Source of the DNA: an uncultured Eubacteriales bacterium
GTDB taxonomy: Bacteria; Bacillota; Clostridia; Christensenellales; Aristaeellaceae
Assembly: GCA_900315675.1 (NCBI GenBank)
Contig: OMZY01000003.1
Span: 62,001-126,000 of the forward strand
DNA: 64,000 nucleotides
Reading direction: 5' to 3'
A model generated the notes under the pieces. That model had not been told where the DNA came from. It did no database searches and saw nothing but the letters and a program-made list of their open reading frames with translations. Shown one piece after another: positions 28,870 through 37,086 of this stretch. Every line of letters starts with the position of its first letter. Position 1 is the first letter of the stretch. The translations under genes and the position numbers were made by a program.

Positions 28870-28914
28870 AGTATAATCAAAAGTCAAAGATAGTCAAAGA
28901 CATAAAAGGTCAAA
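28870..28914 (-). promoter_or_regulatory. hsp20 promoter overlapped by a CtsR operator
   Basis: AGTCAAA-GAT-AGTCAAA (28882-28898) exactly fits the CtsR consensus RGTCAAA-NAN-RGTCAAA, with a further AGGTCAAA at 28907. On the minus strand the -35 TTGACT (28892-28897) lies inside it and the -10 TATACT is at 28870-28875, 16 bases away. CtsR bound here would block RNA polymerase. The stretch 28915-28994 shows nothing recognisable. Confidence 0.8.
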
Positions 28915-28994
28915 AAGAAATGCTTTCTGCCGAAAATGAGCAGAAAGCTCAATAAATCTTTTGTTTTCTGATTATTTCTTTAAAATTCAGGAAA

Positions 28995-30123
28995 TCAGAT
29001 CCGGATCAGGTTATAGGCTCTGGTGCCGAGTCCGATCTTTTCGCCGTGGGCAAGGGTTTCCCGTCAGCTGACATTGGGATTGCTGTCCAGGAAGTGATCG
29101 TGGTGGTGTTTCCAGCCGGGCCGGGCCAGGTTATCGGAAAGCTGGCTGTTGGGCATGGGATCCGCCGCAAGACAGAGATCCGCACAGGCCTGGTCCAGCG
29201 CCACCGGATCAAAGGAGGCCAGCATGCCGAGGTTCGGTAGGATCGGCGCGTCATTTTCCCCGTGGCAGTCGCAGTTGGGGGGGGACGTCCATGATCAGGG
29301 TGATATGGAAGGAAGGCTTGCCGGCACAGATGGCGGCTGTATATTCCGCCATTTTGCGGCCCAGCATATCCGCGGCCGTATCGAAAGACGGGTGGATGGC
29401 GTCAAAGGCGCAGGCACCGATACAGCGGCCGCAGCCTTTGCAGATATCCTGCAGGATGAAGGCCTTGCCGCTTTCATAGGTGATGGCGTCCGATCCGCAT
29501 TCCCGGGCGCACTTGCGGCAGGAACGGCAAAGATCCTGATTGACGACCGGTTTGCCGTCACTGTGCTGCTGCATCTTGCCGGCACGGCTTCCGCCGCCCA
29601 TGCCCAGATTCTTGACAGCACCGCCGAAGCCGGCCATTTCATGGCCTTTGAAGTGGTTCAGGGAGATGATGATATCCGCGTCATACAGAGCGCGGCCGAT
29701 GTACGCTTCTTTGCAGTATTCACCGCCGGGAACCGGCACAACCACGTCATCCGTTCCCTTCAGCCCGTCGCCGATGATGATATAGCAGCCGGTGGTCACG
29801 CTGTTGAATCCGTTGACTTCCGCGTTATACAGATGGTCGACCGCATTCTTCCGGCTGCCGGGATACAGGGTGTTGCAGTCGGTGAGGAAGGGTTTTCCGC
29901 CCAGCTCCTTGATCAGGTCTGCCACCGCTTTGACATAGTTCGGCCGGAGATAGGCGAAGTTGCCCAGCTCGCCGAAATGCATTTTGATCGCAACAAACTT
30001 ATCCCTGAAATCGATTTTGTCAATTCCGGCACGGCGGCACAGCTTCTGGAGCTTTACGCCCTGACTGACATCCGCCACAGTCCGGAAATCGGTGAAGTAA
30101 ACGGGGGAAATCTTTTCAGACAT
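28995..30123 (-). pseudogene. DUF362 ferredoxin-type protein, broken by a frameshift and a stop
   Basis: The intact part (30123 down to about 29285) encodes a DUF362 protein: KMHFGELGNFAYLRPNYVK, the NHFKGHEMAGFGGAVKNLGMG signature and two 4Fe-4S clusters (C-x2-C-x2-C-x3-C in CRSCRKCARECG and CKGCGRCIGAC). After DVPP the frame is lost in a run of eight C bases (29277-29284 on the plus strand). The correct continuation, CDCHGENDAPILPNLGMLAS and so on, is readable in another frame, but that frame then meets TGA at 29064-29066 exactly where Trp is expected, before RETLAHGEKIGLGTRAYNL. TGA is used as a normal stop elsewhere in the window. Two independent lesions argue for decay; error in the homopolymer remains possible for the first. 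Confidence 0.8.
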
Positions 30124-30150
30124 AAGCGCTCCTCCTTGTCCGGGGTCTGT

Positions 30151-31272
30151 TCACTTTTCCAGGGCAGCCTGTTTGCGGTTCAGCCGGATGGCCAGGCCGA
30201 TGCAGATCAGGTCTACCGCCATGGTGGCATAGAGGATTCCGAAACGAAGCATATCGTCAACGGGGTCCAGTTCAAATTCATCCCAGCTTCTGGAGGCATA
30301 TCCGATGAGCAGCGCGGCGGTTACGGCGCAGATGGCGACAGCCGGCGCCAGGCCCTTTTTCTGTTTCCAGACCCAGAGCATCGCGGAGCAGGACAGAGCT
30401 GCCAGCGGCATGCTGAGATAAAGCCAGGGAGCATATTCATATTTATCAAAAACAAATTCGGAAGCCATGTCCGCCAGGGAGGCCAGGACCAGGGTGGCCA
30501 GGCACCAGAAAACCTTCGCGCGGCCCGGCTTATGACGGATGAGCAGCACGACCAGCACGGCGATCAGGGTGGCCAGGGCAGCCAGCTGGTTGAAGCGGAC
30601 GAAAACAATCAGGCGCAGGTAATTATCCCGGCGCATCTGCTCCAGCAGGATCTGTGTTGTTCCCAGAACAGTCAGGAAGATCGCGGTCTGATGACCGGGA
30701 ATTGTCTTTTTTTCATGCTTCAGCAGAACAAACAGCAGAATCAGGGCAGCGAGCGCTTCCCAGAACCAGATGACATAGCGCCATTCGTCATACATCGCGT
30801 CGAATTCATCGTGATAGGTGCATACGGAAAGCGGGAAGAAATGAGTCCATTCCACTTCGGCACCGCGGCCGATTCCTTCGCCGGTAAAGGCTTCGCCGAT
30901 CCGGGCAAAGAAAAGCGCGGCGCAGGCGCCGGGAGCCAGCGCATCCAGCGCGTCCAGCCATCTGACGCCGGCGAGTTTGCCGGCAATCAGGGCACCCAGG
31001 GCGCCGCCCAGCAGCGCACCGTAAAGCGTGTAACCGCCCTCCCAGATATGCAGGAGCATATAGCCCTTGCCCTCGGCTGCTTCCAGATCGAAGGGGCAGA
31101 AAAGCACCCATACTGCATGACCAAGAATCAGCGCGCCGAGAATGACGGCGGGCAGCAGGGGACGGATCTGCTTTTTACGCAGGGAAAGCCCGGTACCCGC
31201 AAGGGCACCGAGCAGGATCATCAGGCTGTAGGGGGTCACATTCAGCGACCCGATTGTCCAAAGCGGCGTCAT
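30151..31272 (-). CDS. Lgt-like (prolipoprotein diacylglyceryl transferase family) membrane protein
   Basis: A 373-residue polytopic membrane protein. The N-terminal ~200 residues align by eye with lipoprotein diacylglyceryl transferase: NVTPYSLMILLG near the start, HIWEGGYTLYGALLGG (75-90) and ARIGEAFTGEGIG (123-135) correspond to the Lgt stretches with GG-x-YG and GRIGNFINGE. The catalytic-loop residues are partly changed (GEAF for GNFI), and a C-terminal extension adds about four helices. It may be a divergent enzyme rather than the housekeeping Lgt. Its start overlaps the stop of the 31269 gene by four bases, so the two are translated together. Confidence 0.65.
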   Translation of the reverse strand: MTPLWTIGSLNVTPYSLMILLGALAGTGLSLRKKQIRPLLPAVILGALILGHAVWVLFCPFDLEAAEGKGYMLLHIWEGGYTLYGALLGGALGALIAGKLAGVRWLDALDALAPGACAALFFARIGEAFTGEGIGRGAEVEWTHFFPLSVCTYHDEFDAMYDEWRYVIWFWEALAALILLFVLLKHEKKTIPGHQTAIFLTVLGTTQILLEQMRRDNYLRLIVFVRFNQLAALATLIAVLVVLLIRHKPGRAKVFWCLATLVLASLADMASEFVFDKYEYAPWLYLSMPLAALSCSAMLWVWKQKKGLAPAVAICAVTAALLIGYASRSWDEFELDPVDDMLRFGILYATMAVDLICIGLAIRLNRKQAALEK

Positions 31273-32324
31273 TGTTCAGCGCTTCCTTCTGTTTCGGTCG
31301 GGGCAGCCGCGGGAGCTTCCGCTGCGGCGGGCGCCGGTTCCGCGGTGATGAAGTAAATCATATCGGTAATTTCACGGATGCCGCCTTTGCCGAAACGGTT
31401 CAGCTTGACGCCGTTCAGTGTCAGGCAGGCGGAGTTTCCGCCGTCCATGTTGTAGGCATTGACCGCGCCGGCGTCGTAGGCCAGCTGGGCCAGCTCCGCG
31501 GCGGTAAAGCCGTGGTCCTTGTCCTGCTTGCTGCCGGGGCCTTCCGTGGTGATGATCAGGTAGCTGAGTTTACCCATCTGGCAGATGGCCTGCCGCTGGG
31601 TCCGGTTCTGGAGCCCCATACCGGCGCCGGAGCCGTACTGATTCCGGACAAAGGTGTCCTCATCATCGGTCATCAGTTTTCCGTCAATGACCAGGCCGGG
31701 TCCGAACAGGAAACTGTGCAGGATACGGCCTTCATAGGGCGCAAGGGCGTCGGTGCCGTCCGGACGGCGGAGGATATGGAAGTCTCCTTCATCATCAATG
31801 ATCAGCAGATCGTACCTGCCTTTGCAGGGCTTGTCGCGAAGCTGAACTGAATTACGGTAGATGGTGCCTTCCGCCCGGCCGGAATACCAGTCGCCGTTGA
31901 TGGCCGCCACGGAACGGAGCCGCTGGGCGAGCTTGACCGGACTGGTCTCACGGGTGATCTGGGTCCGCATCTGACTGGGATCAGCGATCTGAATCCAGGT
32001 ATAGAACACGTTGGTGTCCCGGACAACGCGCTTATCGACCCTGACGGAAATGGTGCCGTCCAGGTAGGAGACCGGAGCGCCGGTGGCGTCATCGTAGGTG
32101 AAGCCATCCGCGTGCGGCGCGTAGGGCGTCGGATCCGCGTCCTTCGCACTGGGCAGGGGAAGCAGGGGCGCCGGGTTGGGATTGGCGAGCTCCACCGGCG
32201 TATAGGCCGGCAGGTCAGCCCCTTCGGCACCGGCGTATGGAATGGCTGAAGGAACGATAAACGGGACGAGCAGCAGAAGAATCAGAGTCGGGATCAGCCA
32301 CAGCAGGATACGCTTTTTTGTCAT
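31269..32324 (-). CDS. Phosphodiester glycosidase (NAGPA-domain) family protein
   Basis: A 351-residue exported protein with an N-terminal membrane anchor or signal (about residues 5-27), a Pro-rich spacer, and a NAGPA/DUF2233 domain, the fold of the enzyme that removes GlcNAc from mannose-6-phosphate in animals and of bacterial wall-associated relatives. Diagnostic are AAINGDWYSG, FGPGLVIDGKLM and YNMDGGNSACLTLNG near residues 290-304. The C-terminus is an Ala/Pro/Glu-rich tail. A promoter TTGACT-18-TAAACT precedes it. It is co-transcribed with the Lgt-like gene and probably the DUF362 pseudogene. The substrate is unknown. Confidence 0.85.
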   Translation of the reverse strand: MTKKRILLWLIPTLILLLLVPFIVPSAIPYAGAEGADLPAYTPVELANPNPAPLLPLPSAKDADPTPYAPHADGFTYDDATGAPVSYLDGTISVRVDKRVVRDTNVFYTWIQIADPSQMRTQITRETSPVKLAQRLRSVAAINGDWYSGRAEGTIYRNSVQLRDKPCKGRYDLLIIDDEGDFHILRRPDGTDALAPYEGRILHSFLFGPGLVIDGKLMTDDEDTFVRNQYGSGAGMGLQNRTQRQAICQMGKLSYLIITTEGPGSKQDKDHGFTAAELAQLAYDAGAVNAYNMDGGNSACLTLNGVKLNRFGKGGIREITDMIYFITAEPAPAAAEAPAAAPTETEGSAEQ

Positions 32325-32386
32325 GAAGAACCTCCGTCAGATCAAACGCCGGAAACGGCGGAAAATGCAGAAAAACATTACATTAC

Positions 32387-32416
32387 AGTTTATCACGCGG
32401 CTTTGGGGAAAGTCAA
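32387..32416 (-). promoter_or_regulatory. Promoter for the phosphodiester glycosidase operon
   Basis: Minus-strand TTGACT (32411-32416) and TAAACT (32387-32392), 18 bases apart, directly beyond the ybaK stop. A CGCCG-GAAA-CGGCG hairpin lies in the leader. Confidence 0.6.
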
Positions 32417-32890
32417 TCAGATCAGGGCGGCGGGCGTCAGGGCGGCGATCTGAATCAGATCCGCGGGAGCCAGTTCCACCTGGCAGCCGACCCGGCCGGC
32501 GCTGACAAAGATCCGGGAGAGACCGGCCGCACTCTCATGAATAAACGAAGGGAAGTGCTTTTTCATTCCGATGGGAGAGCAGCCCCCGTGCACATAACCG
32601 GTCAGCGGAAGCAGATCCCGCTGGGGAATCATGCTCACGGATTTTTCGCCGGCGGCCGCGGCAGCCTTTTTCAGGTTCAGCTCCGCGTTGACCGGAATCA
32701 CGAACACATAGTATTTCTGGGGCTTGCCGACGGTCACCAGGGTCTTGAACACCTGGGAGGGTTCCTCGTTCAGCAGGCGGGCGATATCCTCTCCGGTCAG
32801 GGTCGGATCTGCTTCATATAAATGAGCACTGTAGGCAATCTTTTTGCTGTCCAGTACGCGCATACAGTTGGTTTTGTCCTGTTTTCCCAT
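32417..32890 (-). CDS. ybaK: Cys-tRNA(Pro)/Cys-tRNA(Cys) deacylase YbaK
   Basis: A 157-residue editing enzyme that hydrolyses wrongly charged Cys-tRNA(Pro). It has the YbaK fold with the conserved lysine in PSQVFKTLVT (about residue 49), followed by KYYVFVIPVNAELNLKKAA, and the GYVHGGCSPIG substrate loop, then FIHESAAGLSRIFVSAGRVG. Length is typical. An AAAGGAGG site precedes the ATG. It is divergent from the MutS-like gene and upstream of the 31269 operon. Confidence 0.94.
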   Translation of the reverse strand: MGKQDKTNCMRVLDSKKIAYSAHLYEADPTLTGEDIARLLNEEPSQVFKTLVTVGKPQKYYVFVIPVNAELNLKKAAAAAGEKSVSMIPQRDLLPLTGYVHGGCSPIGMKKHFPSFIHESAAGLSRIFVSAGRVGCQVELAPADLIQIAALTPAALI

Positions 32891-32961
32891 CGCAAAGGCC
32901 TCCTTTCCGGCCGGGGATTATTGTATCATATTGCGTCCGGACTGTCATCCGCCGGGCAGGC

Positions 32962-32990
32962 TTTACGGGCGGGGCCGGATCAGATATAAT
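32962..32990 (+). promoter_or_regulatory. Promoter for the MutS-like gene
   Basis: TTTACG (32962-32967) and TATAAT (32985-32990), 17 bases apart, 36 bases before the start codon. Confidence 0.65.
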
Positions 32991-33026
32991 CAGATCCGCA
33001 AGAACCGTTCAAATGAGGATAAACAG

Positions 33027-34751
33027 ATGAAACAGATGAAGCTGAGCATATTGTTTCCCCGGCAGGACGAGGTGTCGTACCGGGAAATTCCGGAAGAGAG
33101 CTGGCACGATCTCGGGCTGGACGCGCTGACGGAGAAAGTGGCGGCCCAGCCCCAGGAGGAACCCCTGCTCCGCCGGGTGATGATGAGCCTGACGGCGGAT
33201 CCGGCAGTGGCGGCTTTCCGCAGCGATGTTTTTGACGACATCCTGCGGCATCCGGAAATCCGGGAACGGCTGCTGAAACTGCTGGATAAGGTCAAAATGT
33301 TCTATGACTACGGTGTGGTCAACCGCCATGAAGGGGATGAAACCGGCATCTGGGATCTGATGCACCGGCTGGAGGAATACCATGACTATATCCAGACGGT
33401 GGAGGCGATCCGGGAATGTCTGTCGGATAAGGACCTGGTTTCAGAGGGCCTGACCGGGCTCCGGGATACGGTGGAGCAGATTTACCGGGAGCAGGGCTTC
33501 GCCGCACTGCGCAAAGATGTGGAGGAAATGCGGGTGGCCGCGTCAGAAATCAAAAGCCTGACGGTGGGCATCAACCTTAATGACCGCTTTGAAGCGATCA
33601 GTATGGGGCTGGTTTCCGTGAACGCGAAGCCCTTCACGAAGTCAAACCTGCTGAAGAATTTCCTGGCTTCCGTGACGCCCCGGGACGAGATCCGCAGGGA
33701 AGCAGACTGGAGCGGAAGTACCAGCTATTATCCGGCGAATACGGAAACAGGACTGCTTCAGTCCGTCGGACAGTTTGCCGAAAAGTCAGTAATGCTCCGC
33801 AACCCGCTGGCGGCGATGTCCCTGGCCCGGATTCCCGCGGCGGACGGCGGGGCCAATGTGCCGCGGCAGATGGACAGCGCTGCGTCCATGCTGACCTCCC
33901 GGATTGCCCGGAGGCTGCGGGATACGCTGGGACAGTACCTGAACGTCAGCGTGAAAGAAATCGCCGATCTGATTCCGGAACTGGTGTTCTATACCCGCTG
34001 GGCGGAATATATTGAGAAAAAACAGAAGGCAGGCTGGAAATTCTGCAAGCCGCAGGTCCGGCTGAACCGGCAGGGCGCCGCCTGCATGGAAGCGGAAGGC
34101 CTGTATAACCTGAAGCTGGTTGCGACGGAAAAACCGGAGAATGTGGTTCCGAATGATCTGGTCTTTGATCCGGAGAAACGGGTTTATGTCCTGACGGGTG
34201 CCAACCGGGGCGGCAAAACCACCGTGACCCAGGCAGTGGGCCAGCTCTTTATCCTGGCCCAGAGCGGCATTCCGGTACCGGCGGCCCGCTTTGTGTACGA
34301 CCCGGCAGACCGGGTGCTGACCCATTTTCCCGCGGATGAGGACAAGACGCTGGATCTTGGACGGCTGGGCGAGGAGTGCAGGCGGTTCCGCGAACTGTTT
34401 GTCAGCTGCACGCCGGAAAGCCTGCTCCTGCTGAACGAAACCTTCTCCACCACGTCCTTTGAAGAGGGATATTTCATCGCAGCCGACGCCGTACGGGCGA
34501 TCCTTGGACGGGGAACCCGGACGATTTACAATACTCATATGCACAAGCTTGCCCAGGACCTGGATACGGTGATCAATACGGAAACGGCGGAAGGGAAGGC
34601 GGTTTCCCTGGTGGCGGAAACCAAAGAAGGGAAACACTCCTTCCGGGTGCGGATCGCGCCGCCGGAAGGCCAGTCCTTTGCAAGGGATATCGCAGAGAAG
34701 TACGGCGTGACCTATGAGAGCCTGACGGCTTCCGTACAGGCGGAAAACTGA
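33027..34751 (+). CDS. MutS-family ATPase without mismatch-recognition domain
   Basis: A 574-residue protein with the clamp/lever helices and C-terminal ABC-type ATPase of the MutS family. Walker A is GANRGGKTT near residues 391-399, the signature-like region is FSTTSFEEGY, and TRTIYNTHMHKLAQDL includes the switch His. The N-terminal domains that read mismatches and the C-terminal Smr nuclease of MutS2 are both missing, so it belongs with the short MutS-related proteins of unclear role. The ATG at 33027 is preferred because of its position after GAGGAT and the promoter; the longer upstream frame overlaps ybaK. A bidirectional terminator follows. Confidence 0.85.
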   Translation: MKQMKLSILFPRQDEVSYREIPEESWHDLGLDALTEKVAAQPQEEPLLRRVMMSLTADPAVAAFRSDVFDDILRHPEIRERLLKLLDKVKMFYDYGVVNRHEGDETGIWDLMHRLEEYHDYIQTVEAIRECLSDKDLVSEGLTGLRDTVEQIYREQGFAALRKDVEEMRVAASEIKSLTVGINLNDRFEAISMGLVSVNAKPFTKSNLLKNFLASVTPRDEIRREADWSGSTSYYPANTETGLLQSVGQFAEKSVMLRNPLAAMSLARIPAADGGANVPRQMDSAASMLTSRIARRLRDTLGQYLNVSVKEIADLIPELVFYTRWAEYIEKKQKAGWKFCKPQVRLNRQGAACMEAEGLYNLKLVATEKPENVVPNDLVFDPEKRVYVLTGANRGGKTTVTQAVGQLFILAQSGIPVPAARFVYDPADRVLTHFPADEDKTLDLGRLGEECRRFRELFVSCTPESLLLLNETFSTTSFEEGYFIAADAVRAILGRGTRTIYNTHMHKLAQDLDTVINTETAEGKAVSLVAETKEGKHSFRVRIAPPEGQSFARDIAEKYGVTYESLTASVQAEN

Positions 34752-34765
34752 ATCAGGACATGACA

Positions 34766-34794
34766 AAGGCCGGAGGGATTTTCCCTCCGGCCTT
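34766..34794. terminator. Bidirectional terminator between convergent genes
   Basis: AAGGCCGGAGGGA (34766-34778) pairs with TCCCTCCGGCCTT (34782-34794) around TTT. It can serve both the MutS-like gene and the DUF1858 gene. Confidence 0.8.
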
Positions 34795-34809
34795 ATTGCC
34801 GATCAGAAA

Positions 34810-35022
34810 TTACTTGTTCTCAGCGATCTTTTCGTTGATTGCTTCGATGACCTGTTCCGCGGGAATGCCGTGAACCGCGCAGGCGTCCTGCAGGGATTCA
34901 TTCCGGGAAGCGGGGCAGCCCAGGCAGTGCATGCCGATGGACAGCAGGATCTCGATCGCTTCGGGATACTTGGAAACAACTTCGCCAACCAGTGTTTCAC
35001 CGGTAACAAACTGTTCAGCCAT
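34810..35022 (-). CDS. DUF1858 small redox-disulfide protein
   Basis: A 70-residue cytosolic protein. The family pattern is clear: ETLVGEVVSKYPEAIEILLS followed by the cysteine pair Cys33 and Cys36 in GMHCLGCPASRNESL, then a helix with IPAEQVIEAINEKI. Relatives occur as separate proteins or fused to hybrid-cluster or Fe-S enzymes, and the CxxC pair is taken to be redox-active or metal-binding, but the precise role is not established. The start at 35022 is set by GAGGAGG just upstream; the longer frame lacks a ribosome site. Confidence 0.88.
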   Translation of the reverse strand: MAEQFVTGETLVGEVVSKYPEAIEILLSIGMHCLGCPASRNESLQDACAVHGIPAEQVIEAINEKIAENK

Positions 35023-35138
35023 GAGAAAATTCCTCCTCAATTGAATTACGGGCACATCATACACTATCTGCCGGTAAAAAACAAGTGATTTCCCTTATCA
35101 ATCAATTGCTGAAAGGAAACCGGCCCGCCGGGCGGGAC

Positions 35139-35167
35139 TTGTGCGGCGGAGGGATCGGGGATATACT
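35139..35167 (+). promoter_or_regulatory. Promoter for the 35217 gene
   Basis: TTGTGC (35139-35144) and TATACT (35162-35167), 17 bases apart. Confidence 0.55.
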
Positions 35168-35216
35168 GTCAGTAACAGAGAGAACGTTTACAGAACTTCA
35201 GCGGAGGATTATATGC

Positions 35217-36995
35217 ATGGGAAATTACCGGAACTTTAAGCTGGTTTATTATTTTGTGGCACAGGGGACTGCCCGCGCGCAGGAAGAAAAGCTGGAAAAG
35301 GATATCGCGTTCTTTGAACGGTATATGCGGCCGGATAAGGTTTACCTGGAGCCTTACCGGGGCGGGTTACTGGCGGATGAAAAACAGGTGGAGCTGTGCC
35401 GGAAAATCTTTGAGAAGCACGGGATGGAGGTGGCCGGCGGACTGACCACCACGCTTCCCGCCCCGGCCGGGAGCGAACCGAAGCAGCGGCTTTTCGACAC
35501 TTTCTGCTACAACGATGAAAAGATGCTTGCGGAGCTCCGGCGGGTCTGCGCGTTCATCGGCGGACACTTCAATGAGTTCATCATTGACGATTTCTTCTTT
35601 ACCAACTGCACCTGTGAAACCTGCCGCCGGGGAAGGGACGCCTTTAACCGGGAACACGGAATCACGGACGGAAGCTGGAAGGCCTACCGTCTGCACCTGA
35701 TGGAAAAGGTCAGCCGGGAGGACGTGATTGCTCCGGCGAAGAAAGCCAATCACGCCTGCAAAATCACCATCAAATATCCCAACTGGGCGGAAAGCTATCA
35801 GGAAACCGGGTACAATCCCGCGGAGCAGCGGAAGCTGTTCGACCGGATCTATACCGGCACGGAGGCCCGGGACACCGTAACAACAGACCAGCACCTGCCC
35901 CGCTACCTGAGCTATTCGCTGATGACCTATTTTGAGAATATGTGGCCGGGACATAACGGCGGCGGCTGGTTTGATCCCTTTGATCTCCACATTACGGAAC
36001 AATACCTGGAGCAGGCGTACCTGACGGCCTTTTCCAGACCGAAGGAGATTATGATGTTCTGTTTCCAGGCTCTGACGGACAGCCCGTTCATTCCGCCGCT
36101 GGGCTGGCACCTGGACAAGCTGGATGAGGTGCTGGACTACTGCGGGAAGCCGGTGGGCATCCGGTGCTACCTGCCGGACAACTGCCAGGGTGAGGACAAC
36201 ATTCAGGATTTCCTGGGCATGTGCGGCCTGCCGGTGACGCTGACGCCCTACTGGCCGGAAAAGGCGGAAAGCATCCTGCTGACCCGCTCCTCCGCCTGCG
36301 ATCCGGATGTGGTGGAAAAACTGGAAAAGTATGTGGCGGAAGGCGGAAAGGCACTGGTAACCAGCGGTTTCCTCGAAGCCACAATGGACCGGGGCATCCA
36401 GCGGATGACCTCCATCCGGTTTACCGGACGGCGGATCCGCGGCAGGAATTACCGGGTGGAGACCGGAACCGGCTGGCCCGCGACAGAGTATCCCCGCGGG
36501 ACGGAGGAGATCGGGGTGCCGGTGTGCGAATTCCGGAACAACGCCACCTGGGCGCTGGTGAAAGTGGCGGAGTCGGAGGAAAGCTTCGGCCTGCTGCTGC
36601 GGGATACTTACGGCAGAGGACAGATGCTGACGCTGGCGGTGCCGGACAATTTCCCGGATCTGTACAAGCTTCCCGGAAAGGCGCTGACCCGGATCCGCCG
36701 GGAATTCCCCGCGGGCGGCGTTTACCTGGAATGCCGGGCGGGGATCAGCCTGTTCCCCTACGACAACGACAGCTTTATTGTTTATCCCTATGTGGCGGCG
36801 GGTTCACAGCCCGCCACGATCCTGATCCATGTGGCGGGAGAAGCGGAGGCGCTGGAGCTTCCGCTGAAAAAGCATCCCGTGACCGGGAAAGCCTTCCGGC
36901 TGGAACCGCTGTACCGGCGGAACGGGGAAACGGTGTTTGAGGCCCGGACAGCGCCGGGAAAATATGAACTGTACCGGATCATAAACCGGCAATGA
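35217..36995 (+). CDS. Uncharacterised cytoplasmic protein, possible barrel-type glycosidase
   Basis: A 592-residue protein without signal peptide. I do not recognise a named family. The N-terminal ~300 residues look like an alternating helix/strand barrel with acidic residues at strand ends (DKVYLEPYRGG, FIIDDFFFTNCTCETC), and a Cys pattern C-x-C-x2-C in that last block could hold a metal. The middle part, MTYFENMWPGHNGGGWFDPF, is rich in aromatic residues as in sugar clefts. Then comes a Rossmann-like segment (VAEGGKALVTSGF) resembling the trimerisation domain of GH42-type enzymes, and a C-terminal beta domain. Its position beside GH4 and GH43 genes suggests glycan breakdown. This is inference only. 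Confidence 0.6.
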   Translation: MGNYRNFKLVYYFVAQGTARAQEEKLEKDIAFFERYMRPDKVYLEPYRGGLLADEKQVELCRKIFEKHGMEVAGGLTTTLPAPAGSEPKQRLFDTFCYNDEKMLAELRRVCAFIGGHFNEFIIDDFFFTNCTCETCRRGRDAFNREHGITDGSWKAYRLHLMEKVSREDVIAPAKKANHACKITIKYPNWAESYQETGYNPAEQRKLFDRIYTGTEARDTVTTDQHLPRYLSYSLMTYFENMWPGHNGGGWFDPFDLHITEQYLEQAYLTAFSRPKEIMMFCFQALTDSPFIPPLGWHLDKLDEVLDYCGKPVGIRCYLPDNCQGEDNIQDFLGMCGLPVTLTPYWPEKAESILLTRSSACDPDVVEKLEKYVAEGGKALVTSGFLEATMDRGIQRMTSIRFTGRRIRGRNYRVETGTGWPATEYPRGTEEIGVPVCEFRNNATWALVKVAESEESFGLLLRDTYGRGQMLTLAVPDNFPDLYKLPGKALTRIRREFPAGGVYLECRAGISLFPYDNDSFIVYPYVAAGSQPATILIHVAGEAEALELPLKKHPVTGKAFRLEPLYRRNGETVFEARTAPGKYELYRIINRQ

Positions 36996-37014
36996 AAAAT
37001 GAAGAATGAAGAAT
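36994..37014. repeat. 7-bp tandem repeat at the stop of the 35217 gene
   Basis: GAAAAAT, GAAGAAT, GAAGAAT, beginning inside the TGA stop codon; same units as at 14168 and 23450. Confidence 0.9.
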
Positions 37015-37020
37015 GGCGGA

Positions 37021-37055
37021 AAAAACCGCTTCTGATTAAATCAGGAGCGGTTTTT
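37021..37055. terminator. Bidirectional terminator between convergent genes
   Basis: AAAAACCGCTTCTGA (37021-37035) pairs with TCAGGAGCGGTTTTT (37041-37055), one mismatch, with a T-run on both strands. It ends both the 35217 gene and the minus-strand sugar operon. Confidence 0.88.
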
Positions 37056-37086
37056 TTGATTATATGCTTTTTCCGGGTATTCAGAG

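Noticed and set aside
29149..31356. 735-codon open frame on the plus strand opposite the DUF362 and Lgt-like genes
   Set aside because: The minus-strand proteins have family signatures; the plus-strand product is compositionally odd and has none.
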